From the NCBI GenBank assembly GCA_017623655.1, contig JAGAON010000008.1, positions 1 through 64,000 of the forward strand: a stretch of 64,000 nucleotides of DNA, read 5' to 3'. Shown piece after piece: positions 55,150 through 63,531 of the stretch. This DNA comes from Prevotella sp. (GTDB lineage Bacteria > Bacteroidota > Bacteroidia > Bacteroidales > Bacteroidaceae). Every line of letters starts with the position of its first letter. The first letter of the stretch is position 1. Made by a program: the position numbers and the translations under genes. Below the pieces are notes generated by a model. That model made no database searches. It worked only from the letters and a program-made list of their open reading frames with translations, and was not told the origin of the DNA.

Positions 55150-56397
55150 ATGCTACCGGCAGATTTCACCTCATACACAAAAGACTTGTTTGGTAACAAG
55201 CGTTGGCAACATTATCTTGAGGCTTTCAACAGCCCTGTTCCCGTCAGCATACGCGTCAATCCCTTCAAGCGATGCGACCTCTCACACCTGCCAGTCTCCG
55301 CACCAGTGCCATGGTGCAGGGACGCATTCTACCTTACGGAACGCCCGGATTTCACCCTCGACCCGCTGCTTCACGCCGGAGCATACTATGTGCAGGAAGC
55401 GTCATCGATGTTTCTTGACAAGGTGATAAGGCAACACTGCCCCGACGGTTTCTTCCATAACGGCGCGGCAGCACTTGACCTTTGCGCCGCACCCGGCGGC
55501 AAAAGCACACTGCTAAGGGCCGCCCTGCCAGAACAGGTGCTGCTGATGAGCAACGAGCCTGACCGCAGAAGGGCCAACATACTGATGGAGAATATGCAGA
55601 AACAAGGGCATCCCGGCGTAATAGTGACCAACAACTTCCCGAAGGATTACAACAAGGTGGGAATGCTGTTTGACCTTATCCTGACCGATGTGCCGTGCTC
55701 CGGCGAGGGGATGTTCCGCAAAGACGAGGGCGCAATAGGCGAATGGAGCCTGCAAAACGTAATGAAATGCGCCGCGCTGCAACGCAGTATAATAGAGGAT
55801 ATATGGCCGTGTCTGAAACCGGGCGGCATACTTATATACAGCACCTGCACCTTCAACGTGCACGAGGACGAGGAGAACGTAAGATGGATAGCGGAGAATT
55901 TCGGCGCGGAAACGCTCTCCGTTGACACAGAAAGCGACTGGAACATAACCGGTTCGCTGCTTCCCGGTTGGCAAAAGCCAGCCTACCGTTTCATCCCCGG
56001 CATCACCTGCGGTGAGGGTCTCTTCATGGCCGTACTGCGGAAAAGCGCATCAGACAACGGCACCGGAAAAGGAACAGACCGCCGGAAAGCACTCTCACGG
56101 CTACGGATATTAAGCGACGGCAATCCTGTCGGGACACAAAAGGGCAAGGACATCATACCCGCTCATGCGGAAGCATTGCTCACCACCATGCCGAAAGACA
56201 AGTACCCGCAAGCGGAACTGTCTCTCGACGAGGCGTTGCGATACCTGCGCCACGAAGCGATAGTGCTGCCTCCCGACACTCCACGGGGCTTTGTTGTCGT
56301 GACATACCGCTCAATCCCGTTAGGATTCGTAAAGAACATAGGCAACAGAGCCAACAACCTTTACCCGCAGGAGTGGAAAATAAGAAAGATGATATGA
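55150..56397 (+). CDS. rRNA cytosine-C5 methyltransferase (RsmB/RsmF family)
   Basis: The 415-residue protein has the NOL1/NOP2/Sun core with SAM motif LDLCAAPGGKSTLLRAALP. Both catalytic Cys motifs are present: DVPCSGEGMF (motif IV) and YSTCTFNVHEDEENV (motif VI). A PUA-like C-terminus follows (LRHEAIVLPPDTPRGFVV). It most likely makes m5C in 16S rRNA or tRNA. It lies 9 bases after the PorE-like gene. Confidence 0.93.
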   Translation: MLPADFTSYTKDLFGNKRWQHYLEAFNSPVPVSIRVNPFKRCDLSHLPVSAPVPWCRDAFYLTERPDFTLDPLLHAGAYYVQEASSMFLDKVIRQHCPDGFFHNGAAALDLCAAPGGKSTLLRAALPEQVLLMSNEPDRRRANILMENMQKQGHPGVIVTNNFPKDYNKVGMLFDLILTDVPCSGEGMFRKDEGAIGEWSLQNVMKCAALQRSIIEDIWPCLKPGGILIYSTCTFNVHEDEENVRWIAENFGAETLSVDTESDWNITGSLLPGWQKPAYRFIPGITCGEGLFMAVLRKSASDNGTGKGTDRRKALSRLRILSDGNPVGTQKGKDIIPAHAEALLTTMPKDKYPQAELSLDEALRYLRHEAIVLPPDTPRGFVVVTYRSIPLGFVKNIGNRANNLYPQEWKIRKMI

Positions 56398-56434
56398 ACC
56401 CGCATAATATGGCGTCCGCCGCAGGATGCAAAAC

Positions 56435-56518
56435 AAAAGGGTGCTGATTACATTGCAATCAGGTGCTAATTGCAGTGTAATCAGCACCCTTTTACTATGT
56501 AATCAGCACCCTTTTGCA
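56435..56518. repeat. Family A palindrome between convergent genes
   Basis: AAAAGGGTGCTGATTACATT (from 56436) is inverted around a short GCAATCAGGTGCTAATTGC centre, with one more unit to 56518. It occupies the gap between the methyltransferase and trmB ends, so it may terminate both. Confidence 0.88.
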
Positions 56519-56588
56519 ACGGGGGTATATATACATCCTTTATATGATAATAATGCCCTATACCCCTGACGGGCTTTGCCGCATTACT

Positions 56589-57359
56589 CTACTTCGCCTT
56601 TTCCAACCCCGAACGCTTGTCCCTGTGATAGGAACGGTAATCGTCCAGCTCTATCTCCACATCAGGTTCTGCCAACGGACAGGTGCGCGGCAGACGGAAT
56701 TTCTGATACTTTATGTTCAGTCCGCGGGCTATCCACATCGACTCGTAATAGGTCTGTATGGAGAGAATACGTTTCGTTTCCCCGTCAAGCCCTTCCTGAT
56801 GATACAGGTCTGTGGTGCGGAACAACAGCGGCAGGCGGTTTCCGTCCACCATGTATGAGGTGTAGGTGAAGAGGAAATTGGAGTCTGTCTTCAGGTGAAC
56901 GATGCCCCCATCCACAAGGAAACGGCGGTAACGCTCCATGAAATACGTGGAGGTCAGACGCTTGCGCGGGTTCTTCATCTGCGGATCAGAGAACGTAAGC
57001 CATATCTCCTGCACCTCGTCCTCGGCGAAGAAACGGTCTATTATCTCTATGCTTGTGCGCAGGAACGCCACGTTTTTCAGCCCCGCTTTAAGGGCTTCCG
57101 TGGCTCCCGTCCACATCCTTGCGCCCTTAATGTCAACGCCTATGAAGTTGACGTCGGGATAGAGACGCGCCAGTTCCACAGTGTATTCACCCTTTCCGCA
57201 GCCCAATTCCAAGACTATCGGGTTGTCATTGTTGAAATATTGCTCCCGCCAATGCCCCTTCATATCGAACGGAACATCATCGACAACGCTGTACGGATAT
57301 TGAAACACATTCTCGTAACGCTCCATATCCGCGAATTTCGCAAGTTTTCCTTTTCCCAT
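56589..57359 (-). CDS. trmB: tRNA (guanine-N7)-methyltransferase
   Basis: The start at 57359 ([12 protein letters not shown]) is chosen because the seven upstream residues are not family-like. The 256-residue protein has SAM motif [25 protein letters not shown] and the TrmB signature [18 protein letters not shown], with the tRNA-binding late segment [10 protein letters not shown]. It forms m7G46 in tRNA variable loops. Length and motifs are normal for Bacteroidetes. Confidence 0.96.
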   Translation of the reverse strand: MGKGKLAKFADMERYENVFQYPYSVVDDVPFDMKGHWREQYFNNDNPIVLELGCGKGEYTVELARLYPDVNFIGVDIKGARMWTGATEALKAGLKNVAFLRTSIEIIDRFFAEDEVQEIWLTFSDPQMKNPRKRLTSTYFMERYRRFLVDGGIVHLKTDSNFLFTYTSYMVDGNRLPLLFRTTDLYHQEGLDGETKRILSIQTYYESMWIARGLNIKYQKFRLPRTCPLAEPDVEIELDDYRSYHRDKRSGLEKAK

Positions 57360-57383
57360 AAAGAGTCTGTTTGTGCACAAATA

Positions 57384-57438
57384 AAGCCCTCCCCATCATT
57401 GCTTTGGCAAGCGTCAAAAGTAAGAATGGAGGGGGCTT
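57384..57438 (-). terminator. Terminator-like hairpin after the DUF975 gene
   Basis: AAGCCCTCCCCATCATT (57384-57400) pairs with AATGGAGGGGGCTT (57425-57438). On the minus strand it follows the DUF975 stop by 25 bases and ends in CTTTATTT. Confidence 0.6.
57415..57422 (-). promoter_or_regulatory. Possible trmB promoter box inside the hairpin loop
   Basis: TACTTTTG on the minus strand lies in the hairpin loop, 56 bases upstream of the trmB start. No -33 TTG is obvious, so confidence is limited. Confidence 0.4.
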
Positions 57439-57463
57439 AACTTGTTATTTCACGTTAGTTTGT

Positions 57464-58060
57464 TTATTCTTCACCGGCCTTTAAGTCCTCATAGAAATGT
57501 GCGTGCGCCGCATTCACATAAGAATACAGGAACAATAAGCCTATACCCAAAGTCAGAATGCAAAGCAGGAACCAGCCGATAAAGCTCAAATCAAGCAAAA
57601 ACAGCTTCATCTTGTTCCCCTGCATCATCCTCATGCTCTCATTGATGGCGGCATCATACTTCATGTCCGGATTATCTTTGAGGATATAACTCGTCATGCT
57701 GTAAGAGTAACACTTCACTATACCGGGCACAATAAACAGCAACATCCACAGGAAAGTGTATATACCCGTAAGCAGAAGAGTAAGGAAAATGCGCAGATAG
57801 TCTTTGAAACCATCGAACAAACTGCCGTAATTCACTTCATTCTTGCGCACCACGTCAAGCCACATCACAACGTAACCCCACGTTAATGGCAACATGGCAA
57901 TTCCCCACAACTGCCCTATCTGCACATCTGATTGGTAATTCAACACTGTCGCAGGCGTACCCACTATAATCCAGCAGATAATCAATGCTATCGCACCGAA
58001 TCCCCATTTGCCGGACAATGACTCACAGGCCATGTCACGATATTCCTTGCTTGTCCTCAT
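57464..58060 (-). CDS. DUF975 family integral membrane protein
   Basis: The 198-residue protein shows the family order: SLSGKWGFGAIALIICWIIV (first helix), WLDVVRKNEVNYGSLFDGF (loop signature), a helix pair around FLTLLLTGIYTFLWMLLFIV, PGIVKCYSYSMTSYIL, DAAINESMRMMQGNKMKLF and a final helix pair. Function unknown. It begins 24 bases after ilvE and is probably in its transcript. Confidence 0.9.
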   Translation of the reverse strand: MRTSKEYRDMACESLSGKWGFGAIALIICWIIVGTPATVLNYQSDVQIGQLWGIAMLPLTWGYVVMWLDVVRKNEVNYGSLFDGFKDYLRIFLTLLLTGIYTFLWMLLFIVPGIVKCYSYSMTSYILKDNPDMKYDAAINESMRMMQGNKMKLFLLDLSFIGWFLLCILTLGIGLLFLYSYVNAAHAHFYEDLKAGEE

Positions 58061-58084
58061 TTCTATAAGTCTTTAAGAATCCTA

Positions 58085-59101
58085 TTAATCTATAACGACC
58101 CTCGTCCAGCCATGCACGTCCTCTTCAATGCCGTACTGGATATTGCGCAGTTTGTTGAAGAGTTTTTCGCTTATCGGGCCCGGTTTCTCGCCAAAGACAT
58201 ACGATTTGCCGGTCTCAACGTCGTCAATCCTTGATATAGGGGATATTACGGCGGCGGTACCACAGGCTCCCGCCTCCTCAAACGTCTCCAGTTCCTCTTC
58301 CGGTATCTGCCTGCGCTCCACCTTTATGCCCATGTCCTCAGCCAGTTGCATGAGTGACTTGTTGGTGATTGACGGCAGAATGGATGTTGACAGCGGCGTG
58401 ATGTACGTGTTGTTCTTTATTCCGAAGAAGTTGGCAGCACCCGCTTCGTCGATGTATTTCTTCTCTTTTGCGTCGAGATAGAACTCGCAGGCGTAGCCAA
58501 GTTCGTGCGCTTTCTTGTTGGCAAGCAGCGAAGCGGCATAGTTGCCACCCACCTTATATATACCTGTTCCGAGCGGAGCGGAACGGTCATGGTCGCGGAT
58601 TATGACGTAAGGATTGGCGAAGAATCCTCCCTTGAAGTACGGTCCTACCGGCGTTACGAAGATGAGGAAGAGGTATTCGTCAGCCGGATGCACGCCCACC
58701 TGTGCGCTTGTGCCTATGAGAAGCGGGCGGATATAGAGCGTGGCACCGCTCTCGTATGGCGGGATAAACTCCTGATTAAGGCGTACCACCTTGTCAACCA
58801 TCTCGTTAAAGCGTTCTGTCGGCAACTCGGGCATGAGTATTCCGCGGCATGTTGACTGCAGTCTTGCTGCGTTTTCGTCTGTCCTGAACACGCGCACTTT
58901 ACCGTCCGGACAGCGATAAGCCTTCAATCCCTCGAACGCTTCCTGCCCATAGTGCAGGCATGTGGCGGCCATGTGCAGCGGAATAGTCTCCTCAGAGCAT
59001 ACCTCTATCTCCCCCCACTTGCCGTTACGGTAGTAACAACGTACATTGTAATTTGTCTTACGGTAACCAAAACCTATGTTACCCCAATCTAAATTCTCCA
59101 T
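58085..59101 (-). CDS. ilvE: Branched-chain amino acid aminotransferase
   Basis: The 338-residue class IV PLP enzyme starts NLDWGNIGFGYRKTNYNVRC. It has LHYGQEAFEGLKAYR, the PLP region GNYAASLLANKKAHELGYAC and EAGACGTAAVISPI. The pyridoxal Lys is in KVGGNYAAS (KVGGNY). It converts Leu, Ile and Val to or from their oxo acids. A good promoter lies 65 bases upstream. Confidence 0.97.
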   Translation of the reverse strand: MENLDWGNIGFGYRKTNYNVRCYYRNGKWGEIEVCSEETIPLHMAATCLHYGQEAFEGLKAYRCPDGKVRVFRTDENAARLQSTCRGILMPELPTERFNEMVDKVVRLNQEFIPPYESGATLYIRPLLIGTSAQVGVHPADEYLFLIFVTPVGPYFKGGFFANPYVIIRDHDRSAPLGTGIYKVGGNYAASLLANKKAHELGYACEFYLDAKEKKYIDEAGAANFFGIKNNTYITPLSTSILPSITNKSLMQLAEDMGIKVERRQIPEEELETFEEAGACGTAAVISPISRIDDVETGKSYVFGEKPGPISEKLFNKLRNIQYGIEEDVHGWTRVVID

Positions 59102-59165
59102 GTCTATATACAGTTTATAGTTTGTTATATCGGTCAGTTAGTACGTTAACAACGGCTAATCAGAT

Positions 59166-59197
59166 GCAAAAGTAACAAGAATCTCGCACATACGCAA
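59166..59197 (-). promoter_or_regulatory. Promoter of ilvE
   Basis: TACTTTTG on the minus strand (59173-59166), with TTG at 59197-59195 and 21 bases between. Confidence 0.75.
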
Positions 59198-59227
59198 GAA
59201 AAAAGCCTAAAATATCGCGCAGAAAAC

Positions 59228-59260
59228 AAAAAGCCCGCAAGCGCTAAGGCTTGCGGGCTT
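59228..59260 (-). terminator. Intrinsic terminator after the porin gene
   Basis: AAGCCCGCAAGC (59231-59242) and GCTTGCGGGCTT (59249-59260) form a perfect 12-bp stem. On the minus strand it is followed by a T run. Confidence 0.9.
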
Positions 59261-59295
59261 GTATTGTTTGTTAACCTATTATAACCTATAAAGGA

Positions 59296-59874
59296 TTAGA
59301 GATTAACGTATGCACCAAAGCTGATAGCGTTGGTAAGGTTGATACCGAACTTGTTGTTAGTAATGTCACCTACACCTGCGTCAAACCAAGTGTGGTCGTA
59401 ACCAATCTTGCCTACGTGTGCAACGAGTGATACTTTCGGGCTGATAGCGTAAGCTATGCCGGGAGTTACAGCCACACCGAAAGAGTTAAGGTTGTTCTCC
59501 ACACCGTTTACATGAGTGGTAGAGTAATCCAAAACACCGTCACAGAAAGCAGAGAAGTTACCTGCCTGTACGAAGGTATAGCGCACGTATGGCTTGATGC
59601 TGAATGTGTTTATTATACCGGAAACTTCCTTTCCTGCGAATGTAACAGTGCCGGCATCATAGTGACCATAGCCAAGTGCAATTGCCACTGCCCACTTCTC
59701 GTTGAGGTTATAACCTACCTCCGGAGCGATTTCAAAGCTTGTGCCTGATGAAAGTTCTGTGTCTTCGAACTTTGTTTTCTCGGTGTTGAAGCCAAGGCTA
59801 CCACCAACCCACATCTGTGCGTTTGCAGATATGGCTGCTACAGCCATCACTGCGATCATCATAATCTTCTTCAT
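59296..59874 (-). CDS. Small outer-membrane porin-like barrel protein
   Basis: The 192-residue product has a signal peptide (MKKIMMIAVMAVAAISANAQ) and eight or so strands ending AISFGAYVNL. It is typical of abundant Bacteroidetes OmpX/porin-like barrels. The leader of about 90 nt carries a motif shared with the next porin gene upstream (59904-59930). Own promoter and terminator suggest a strongly expressed monocistronic gene. Confidence 0.85.
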   Translation of the reverse strand: MKKIMMIAVMAVAAISANAQMWVGGSLGFNTEKTKFEDTELSSGTSFEIAPEVGYNLNEKWAVAIALGYGHYDAGTVTFAGKEVSGIINTFSIKPYVRYTFVQAGNFSAFCDGVLDYSTTHVNGVENNLNSFGVAVTPGIAYAISPKVSLVAHVGKIGYDHTWFDAGVGDITNNKFGINLTNAISFGAYVNL

Positions 59875-59903
59875 AATCTTATATCTTTACATTAATTTAT
59901 TGT

Positions 59904-59930
59904 CCCCTACTCTGTTAAAGGTTTTCGGGG
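59904..59930 (-). promoter_or_regulatory. Conserved 5'-UTR motif, first copy
   Basis: On the plus strand this reads CCCCTACTCTGTTAAAGG continuing TTTTCGGGG. On the mRNA it is CCCCGAAAACC...GAGTAGGGG, so CCCC and GGGG close a stem. It is almost identical to 60766-60790 in the neighbouring porin leader. Confidence 0.65.
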
Positions 59931-59962
59931 TTGTCCTGTTCTGTTTCTGTTCTAAACTGGGA

Positions 59963-59993
59963 CAAAGGTATAAAGTTTTGCGATACCGGCCAA
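59963..59993 (-). promoter_or_regulatory. Promoter of the first porin gene
   Basis: TACCTTTG on the minus strand (59970-59963), with TTG at 59993-59991 and 20 bases between. Confidence 0.8.
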
Positions 59994-60120
59994 ATATTTT
60001 TGCAAAAAAGTGTATATTCTTGTTTATTTTTTATACATTTTCATGACTATCGTCAATTTCCGCACTTACATTAGGCCATAAATAACAATAAAACACGCCT
60101 GCCGTCAGTAAGGGTATATC

Positions 60121-60154
60121 CTGCAAACGCATCACGCCGGTGACGCGTTTGCAG
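60121..60154. terminator. Hairpin after the second porin gene
   Basis: CTGCAAACGC (60121-60130) and GCGTTTGCAG (60145-60154) form a 10-bp stem. It lies 27 bases beyond the stop of the porin gene at 60181 but lacks a clear T run. Confidence 0.5.
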
Positions 60155-60180
60155 GGAAAACTCTTTATATATACATATCT

Positions 60181-60738
60181 TTACAGAGCGAACTTGTAAC
60201 CAAGTGTAACGACAAACGCACTCGGCTTGGCGTCATCCCACTTGAAAGCCTTGGTCACGCCGATGTTATAGCGTGCGTCAAGCACTACGTTCTTGTACTC
60301 GTATGACGCGCCAACGGGGATTGTCATTATCACGCTCTTGACACCGTCTATGTCCGCTTTGTTATCGCCGTACTTATACTCCGCGCTTGACTTGAAGCCA
60401 ACCTCCACGCCGGTCTTCACCGCAAGTCCCTCTATCAGATAGTAGTTTGCGAGCACAGGCACCGTGATATATGCAAGATTCATTTTGGCATCTGTAACCT
60501 CTTCCTTGGCTCCATATTGTGAGCATCCCAGACCAAGGCTGACAGCGAAAGCGTCCGTAATCTGATAAGCACCCTCAACACGTCCTTGGAAACCTACTTT
60601 CGCCTTGGTTCCGTCACCGCTAAGGGTAGCAACTGCAATACCGGCACTTGGTTGGATGGTGAACGTTCCAGCCTCAGGCTGTGCGAACATGGACGTTGCA
60701 GTGAGAAGAGACACTGCCATTGCAAATAATTTCTTCAT
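60181..60738 (-). CDS. Small outer-membrane porin-like barrel protein, second
   Basis: The 185-residue product has a signal peptide (MKKLFAMAVSLLTATSMFAQ), a strand pattern with PVLANYYLIEGLAVKTGVEV, and ends VVTLGYKFAL. It belongs to the PorT-like barrel group but is clearly different in sequence from the other porin (59296-59874). Despite this, the two genes share a leader motif, so their expression may be co-controlled. Confidence 0.85.
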   Translation of the reverse strand: MKKLFAMAVSLLTATSMFAQPEAGTFTIQPSAGIAVATLSGDGTKAKVGFQGRVEGAYQITDAFAVSLGLGCSQYGAKEEVTDAKMNLAYITVPVLANYYLIEGLAVKTGVEVGFKSSAEYKYGDNKADIDGVKSVIMTIPVGASYEYKNVVLDARYNIGVTKAFKWDDAKPSAFVVTLGYKFAL

Positions 60739-60765
60739 AGTCTTACGAGATTTAATGCTGTTGCT

Positions 60766-60790
60766 CCCTACTCTGTCAAAGGTTTTCGGG
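60766..60790 (-). promoter_or_regulatory. Conserved 5'-UTR motif, second copy
   Basis: CCCTACTCTGTCAAAGG followed by TTTTCGGG matches the 59904-59930 element with one internal change (T to C). It lies 28 bases upstream of the start codon, in the same relative place as the first copy. Confidence 0.65.
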
Positions 60791-60810
60791 ATTTCCCTTT
60801 ATTTCTGTTG

Positions 60811-60841
60811 CAAATATAGACAGTAGCACCGACATATCCAA
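60811..60841 (-). promoter_or_regulatory. Promoter of the second porin gene
   Basis: TATATTTG on the minus strand (60818-60811), with TTG at 60841-60839 and 20 bases between. Confidence 0.78.
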
Positions 60842-60960
60842 ACAGTTTCTATACAAAATACAAGGGCATACAGTTTTTTAACATTCACACGGCCATTTAT
60901 TGCATTCTACGCGCATTATACATATAGCGATATGGGCGAAAGTCTCTCGTTTTGCCCACA

Positions 60961-60986
60961 GTAGAGACGATGTATCACATCGTCTT
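60961..60986. repeat. Family C single arm
   Basis: GTAGAGACGATGTATCACAT followed by CGTCTT is one arm of the palindrome seen twice at 38248-38567, without its partner. Confidence 0.7.
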
Positions 60987-61041
60987 GCCACATAGAGAAT
61001 AGCAGAAACTACATGACACAGGTAGTTATCGGATTGGCGTA

Positions 61042-61203
61042 GAACCCCGAAGGGGTGGCAGAAGCAAGCACAGGGTGCTAACCCTGTGTATATGTAGCAT
61101 GAACGCCTATCGGCTTCGGGGTTCCCAATACTGTTTGTTATCTACCACATTGATACACAGGGTTAGCACCCTGTGCTATATTATATCACCCTTTCAGGGT
61201 TCA
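61042..61203. repeat. Family D palindrome, copy 2
   Basis: GAACCCCGAAGGGGTG opens the unit and CACCCTTTCAGGGTTC closes it. In between, CACAGGGTGCTAACCCTGTG is inverted as CACAGGGTTAGCACCCTGTG. The centre is TATCGGCTTCGGGGTTCCC. It is half the length of the copy at 25086-25397. Confidence 0.8.
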
Positions 61204-61277
61204 GTGTTGCGAGTAAATAGAGCCGACCATGCCATACCTACATATCCCCATCTCCGCAAGGCGTTACAAAGGCCTCC

Positions 61278-61369
61278 GCAAAAGGGTGCTGATTACAACG
61301 CAATCAGGTGCTGATTGCAATGCAATATGGTGCTGATTACACTGTAAACAGGTGCTGATTACATTGCAC
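61278..61369. repeat. Family A array
   Basis: Four units of GGTGCTGATTAC and its inverse stand in a row (61284-61363), more in direct than inverted order. It lies in the gap between the porin promoter and the topB terminator. Confidence 0.8.
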
Positions 61370-61410
61370 CCAACAAACGCACCGGAGACGACAGACGCAC
61401 CGGGGCACAG

Positions 61411-61452
61411 AAAAAGCCTGCAAACGAGCCGGTTAAGGCTTGCTTGCAGGCT
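61411..61452 (-). terminator. Intrinsic terminator of topB
   Basis: AGCCTGCAA (61415-61423) pairs with TTGCAGGCT (61444-61452), with further inner pairing AGCC/GGCT. On the minus strand the stem is followed by TTTTTC. Confidence 0.88.
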
Positions 61453-61541
61453 GCTCTGTCATGTTTCATCAGCATTCATATAGTGTTTTCCGCCTCACTA
61501 TATATAATAAGGTGAAGCCACGCTTGCACCGCTATCGCGTC

Positions 61542-63428
61542 TCAATCCTCGGTCAGTTCCAGCTTACGGGTGGAGTTGTCGGCAAGCACTTGGTTGACTA
61601 TCGCCGTTATCTGCTCCTTCAATTCGCTGATGAACTGCCCCGCGTCATACTGCTTATGCTCTATGTCACGCAGCTTTTTCTCCCATATTCCCGTCAGTTC
61701 GGGGCTTTTCAGCAGTTCCTCGTGTATGATGTCGATGAGTGCCTTGCCCGTGGCCGTCGCCACGATACGCTTTTTCTCCCTGCGGATATAGTGCCGGCGG
61801 AACAGTGTCTCGATTATTGCGGCGCGGCTGGAGGGACGTCCTATGCCGTTCTCTTTCATGGCCGCGCGCAGCTCTTCGTTATCAACGAACTTGCCGGCCG
61901 TCTCCATCGCCCGCAGCAGTGTGGCCTCGGTGTAATACGGCGGCGGCGTGGTGTGCTTCTCGGTGAGTGTCGGTTTGTGCGGTCCTGTCTCTCCTTTCAC
62001 GAACGTTGGCAGCAGTCCCTCGGCGGGTTCCGCCGTGTCTGCCGGCGTCTGCGGGCTGTCTGCGGCAGACGGCTGGTCGTCAGGCTCGTCCTTCTTCTGT
62101 TTCTCGAACACCACACGGAAGCCCGGATCAAGTATCTCCTTGCCCGTGACCTTGAAGCTAACGTCGCCTGCCTTGCCCTCAACGGTGGTGGTGGAGAACT
62201 TGCAGTCGGGGTAGAACACGGCGATAAAGCGGCGTGCCACAAGGTCATAGACATTGCGTTCGGCGTCGGTCAGGCCTGCGGGAATAACGCCTGTCGGTAT
62301 GATGGCGTGGTGATCCGTCACCTTTGAGTTGTCAAACACCTTCTTGCTCTTTATCAAAGGCTTGCCGCCGATGGGGCGTATGAGGTCGGCATACGGCGCA
62401 ACGCCGCCAACTTTCACTTGGAACACGCCGTTAAGCGTCTGCGGACATTTGGCGTATATGTCGTCGGTAAGGTACTGTGTATCCACACGCGGATAGGTGG
62501 TCACCTTCTTCTCATACAGCGTCTGTATCAGCGAGAGCGTCATCTCGGCCGTATAGGCGAACTTCTTGTTGCACTCAACCTGCAATGTCGTGAGGTCAAA
62601 GAGCTGCGGCGGCCTCTCCGTACCGTTCTTCTTGCTCACGGAAGTCACCTCAAACTGCTTGTCCCTTATCTCCGCAAAGGCCGCCTCTCCCTCCTCTTTC
62701 GACGTGAACTTACCCTTCGTGGCGGTGAAAAGGGTGTCACGATATACGGTAGATAGCACCCAATACGGCTCCGGCTTGAAGTTGTCAATCTCCTTCTGGC
62801 GGTTGACGACAATGGCAAGCGTGGGTGTCTGCACCCTGCCGATGGACAGAACAGAGCCTGCTCCGGACTGCCTGTTGCTCTGGTTACGGTACTTCAGCGT
62901 GTAAAGGCGCGTGGCATTCATGCCGAGAAGCCAGTCGCCGATGGCACGGGACAGTCCCGCCATGTATAGCGGTTCATAGTCTTTCTGGTCTTTCAGGTTC
63001 TGGAATCCCTCGCGTATGGCCTCCTCCGTCAGTGAGGAAATCCACAGACGCTTCACCGGACACTTGGCTCCCGCCTTCTGCATGACCCACCTTTGTATCA
63101 GTTCTCCCTCCTGTCCGGCATCGCCGCAGTTTATTATCTCGTCGGCATCATGCATCAGTTTCTCTATGACGGCAAACTGATTCTTTATGTGCTCCTGGTC
63201 AATCAGCTTTATACCGAACCTCTGCGGTATCATGGGCAGCGCCCCGAGCCCCCACCGTTTCCACATCTCGGTGTAGTCGTGAGGCTCTTTCAGCGTACAC
63301 AGGTGGCCGTATGTCCATGTCACCTGATAGCCGTTGCCCTCCATATATCCTTGTCTTGACGATGTGGCGCCTATGACACCGGCGATGTCACGGGCCACAC
63401 TCGGTTTCTCAGCTATGCAGACTATCAT
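61542..63428 (-). CDS. topB: DNA topoisomerase III
   Basis: The 628-residue type IA topoisomerase has the Toprim domain (MIVCIAEKPSVARDIAGVIG; INCGDAGQEGELIQRW with the acidic triad) and the catalytic Tyr312 in TTYPRVDTQYL. The later domains include VTDHHAIIPTG and GIGRPSSRAAIIETLFRRHY. No C-terminal zinc fingers follow, giving a compact form. Topo III decatenates replication and recombination intermediates. Chromosomal rather than element-borne context is suggested by the cmk neighbour. Confidence 0.96.
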   Translation of the reverse strand: MIVCIAEKPSVARDIAGVIGATSSRQGYMEGNGYQVTWTYGHLCTLKEPHDYTEMWKRWGLGALPMIPQRFGIKLIDQEHIKNQFAVIEKLMHDADEIINCGDAGQEGELIQRWVMQKAGAKCPVKRLWISSLTEEAIREGFQNLKDQKDYEPLYMAGLSRAIGDWLLGMNATRLYTLKYRNQSNRQSGAGSVLSIGRVQTPTLAIVVNRQKEIDNFKPEPYWVLSTVYRDTLFTATKGKFTSKEEGEAAFAEIRDKQFEVTSVSKKNGTERPPQLFDLTTLQVECNKKFAYTAEMTLSLIQTLYEKKVTTYPRVDTQYLTDDIYAKCPQTLNGVFQVKVGGVAPYADLIRPIGGKPLIKSKKVFDNSKVTDHHAIIPTGVIPAGLTDAERNVYDLVARRFIAVFYPDCKFSTTTVEGKAGDVSFKVTGKEILDPGFRVVFEKQKKDEPDDQPSAADSPQTPADTAEPAEGLLPTFVKGETGPHKPTLTEKHTTPPPYYTEATLLRAMETAGKFVDNEELRAAMKENGIGRPSSRAAIIETLFRRHYIRREKKRIVATATGKALIDIIHEELLKSPELTGIWEKKLRDIEHKQYDAGQFISELKEQITAIVNQVLADNSTRKLELTED

Positions 63429-63447
63429 TGTCTATCACCAATTATAA

Positions 63448-63520
63448 GCCCCTCTCTAACTCCCCCGAGGGAGATGACTGCGACGCAAACACCTCCCCCA
63501 CGGGGAGGCTTGGAGGGGGC
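63448..63520. repeat. Family E G/C-rich inverted repeat
   Basis: GCCCCTCTCTAACTCCCCCG (from 63448) faces GGGGAGGCTTGGAGGGGGC (63502-63520), separated by a short AT-containing loop. This kind of element recurs in Bacteroidales intergenic gaps. It lies between the convergent-free ends of topB and cmk. Confidence 0.75.
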
Positions 63521-63531
63521 GTTTGTTACCT

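Noticed and set aside
61278-61369. Regularly repeated units considered as a CRISPR array
   Set aside because: Units alternate orientation and have no constant-length unique spacers; no cas genes are nearby. It belongs to dispersed family A.
61440-62327. 295-residue plus-strand frame
   Set aside because: It is antisense to topB and starts within its terminator; composition is typical of a shadow frame.
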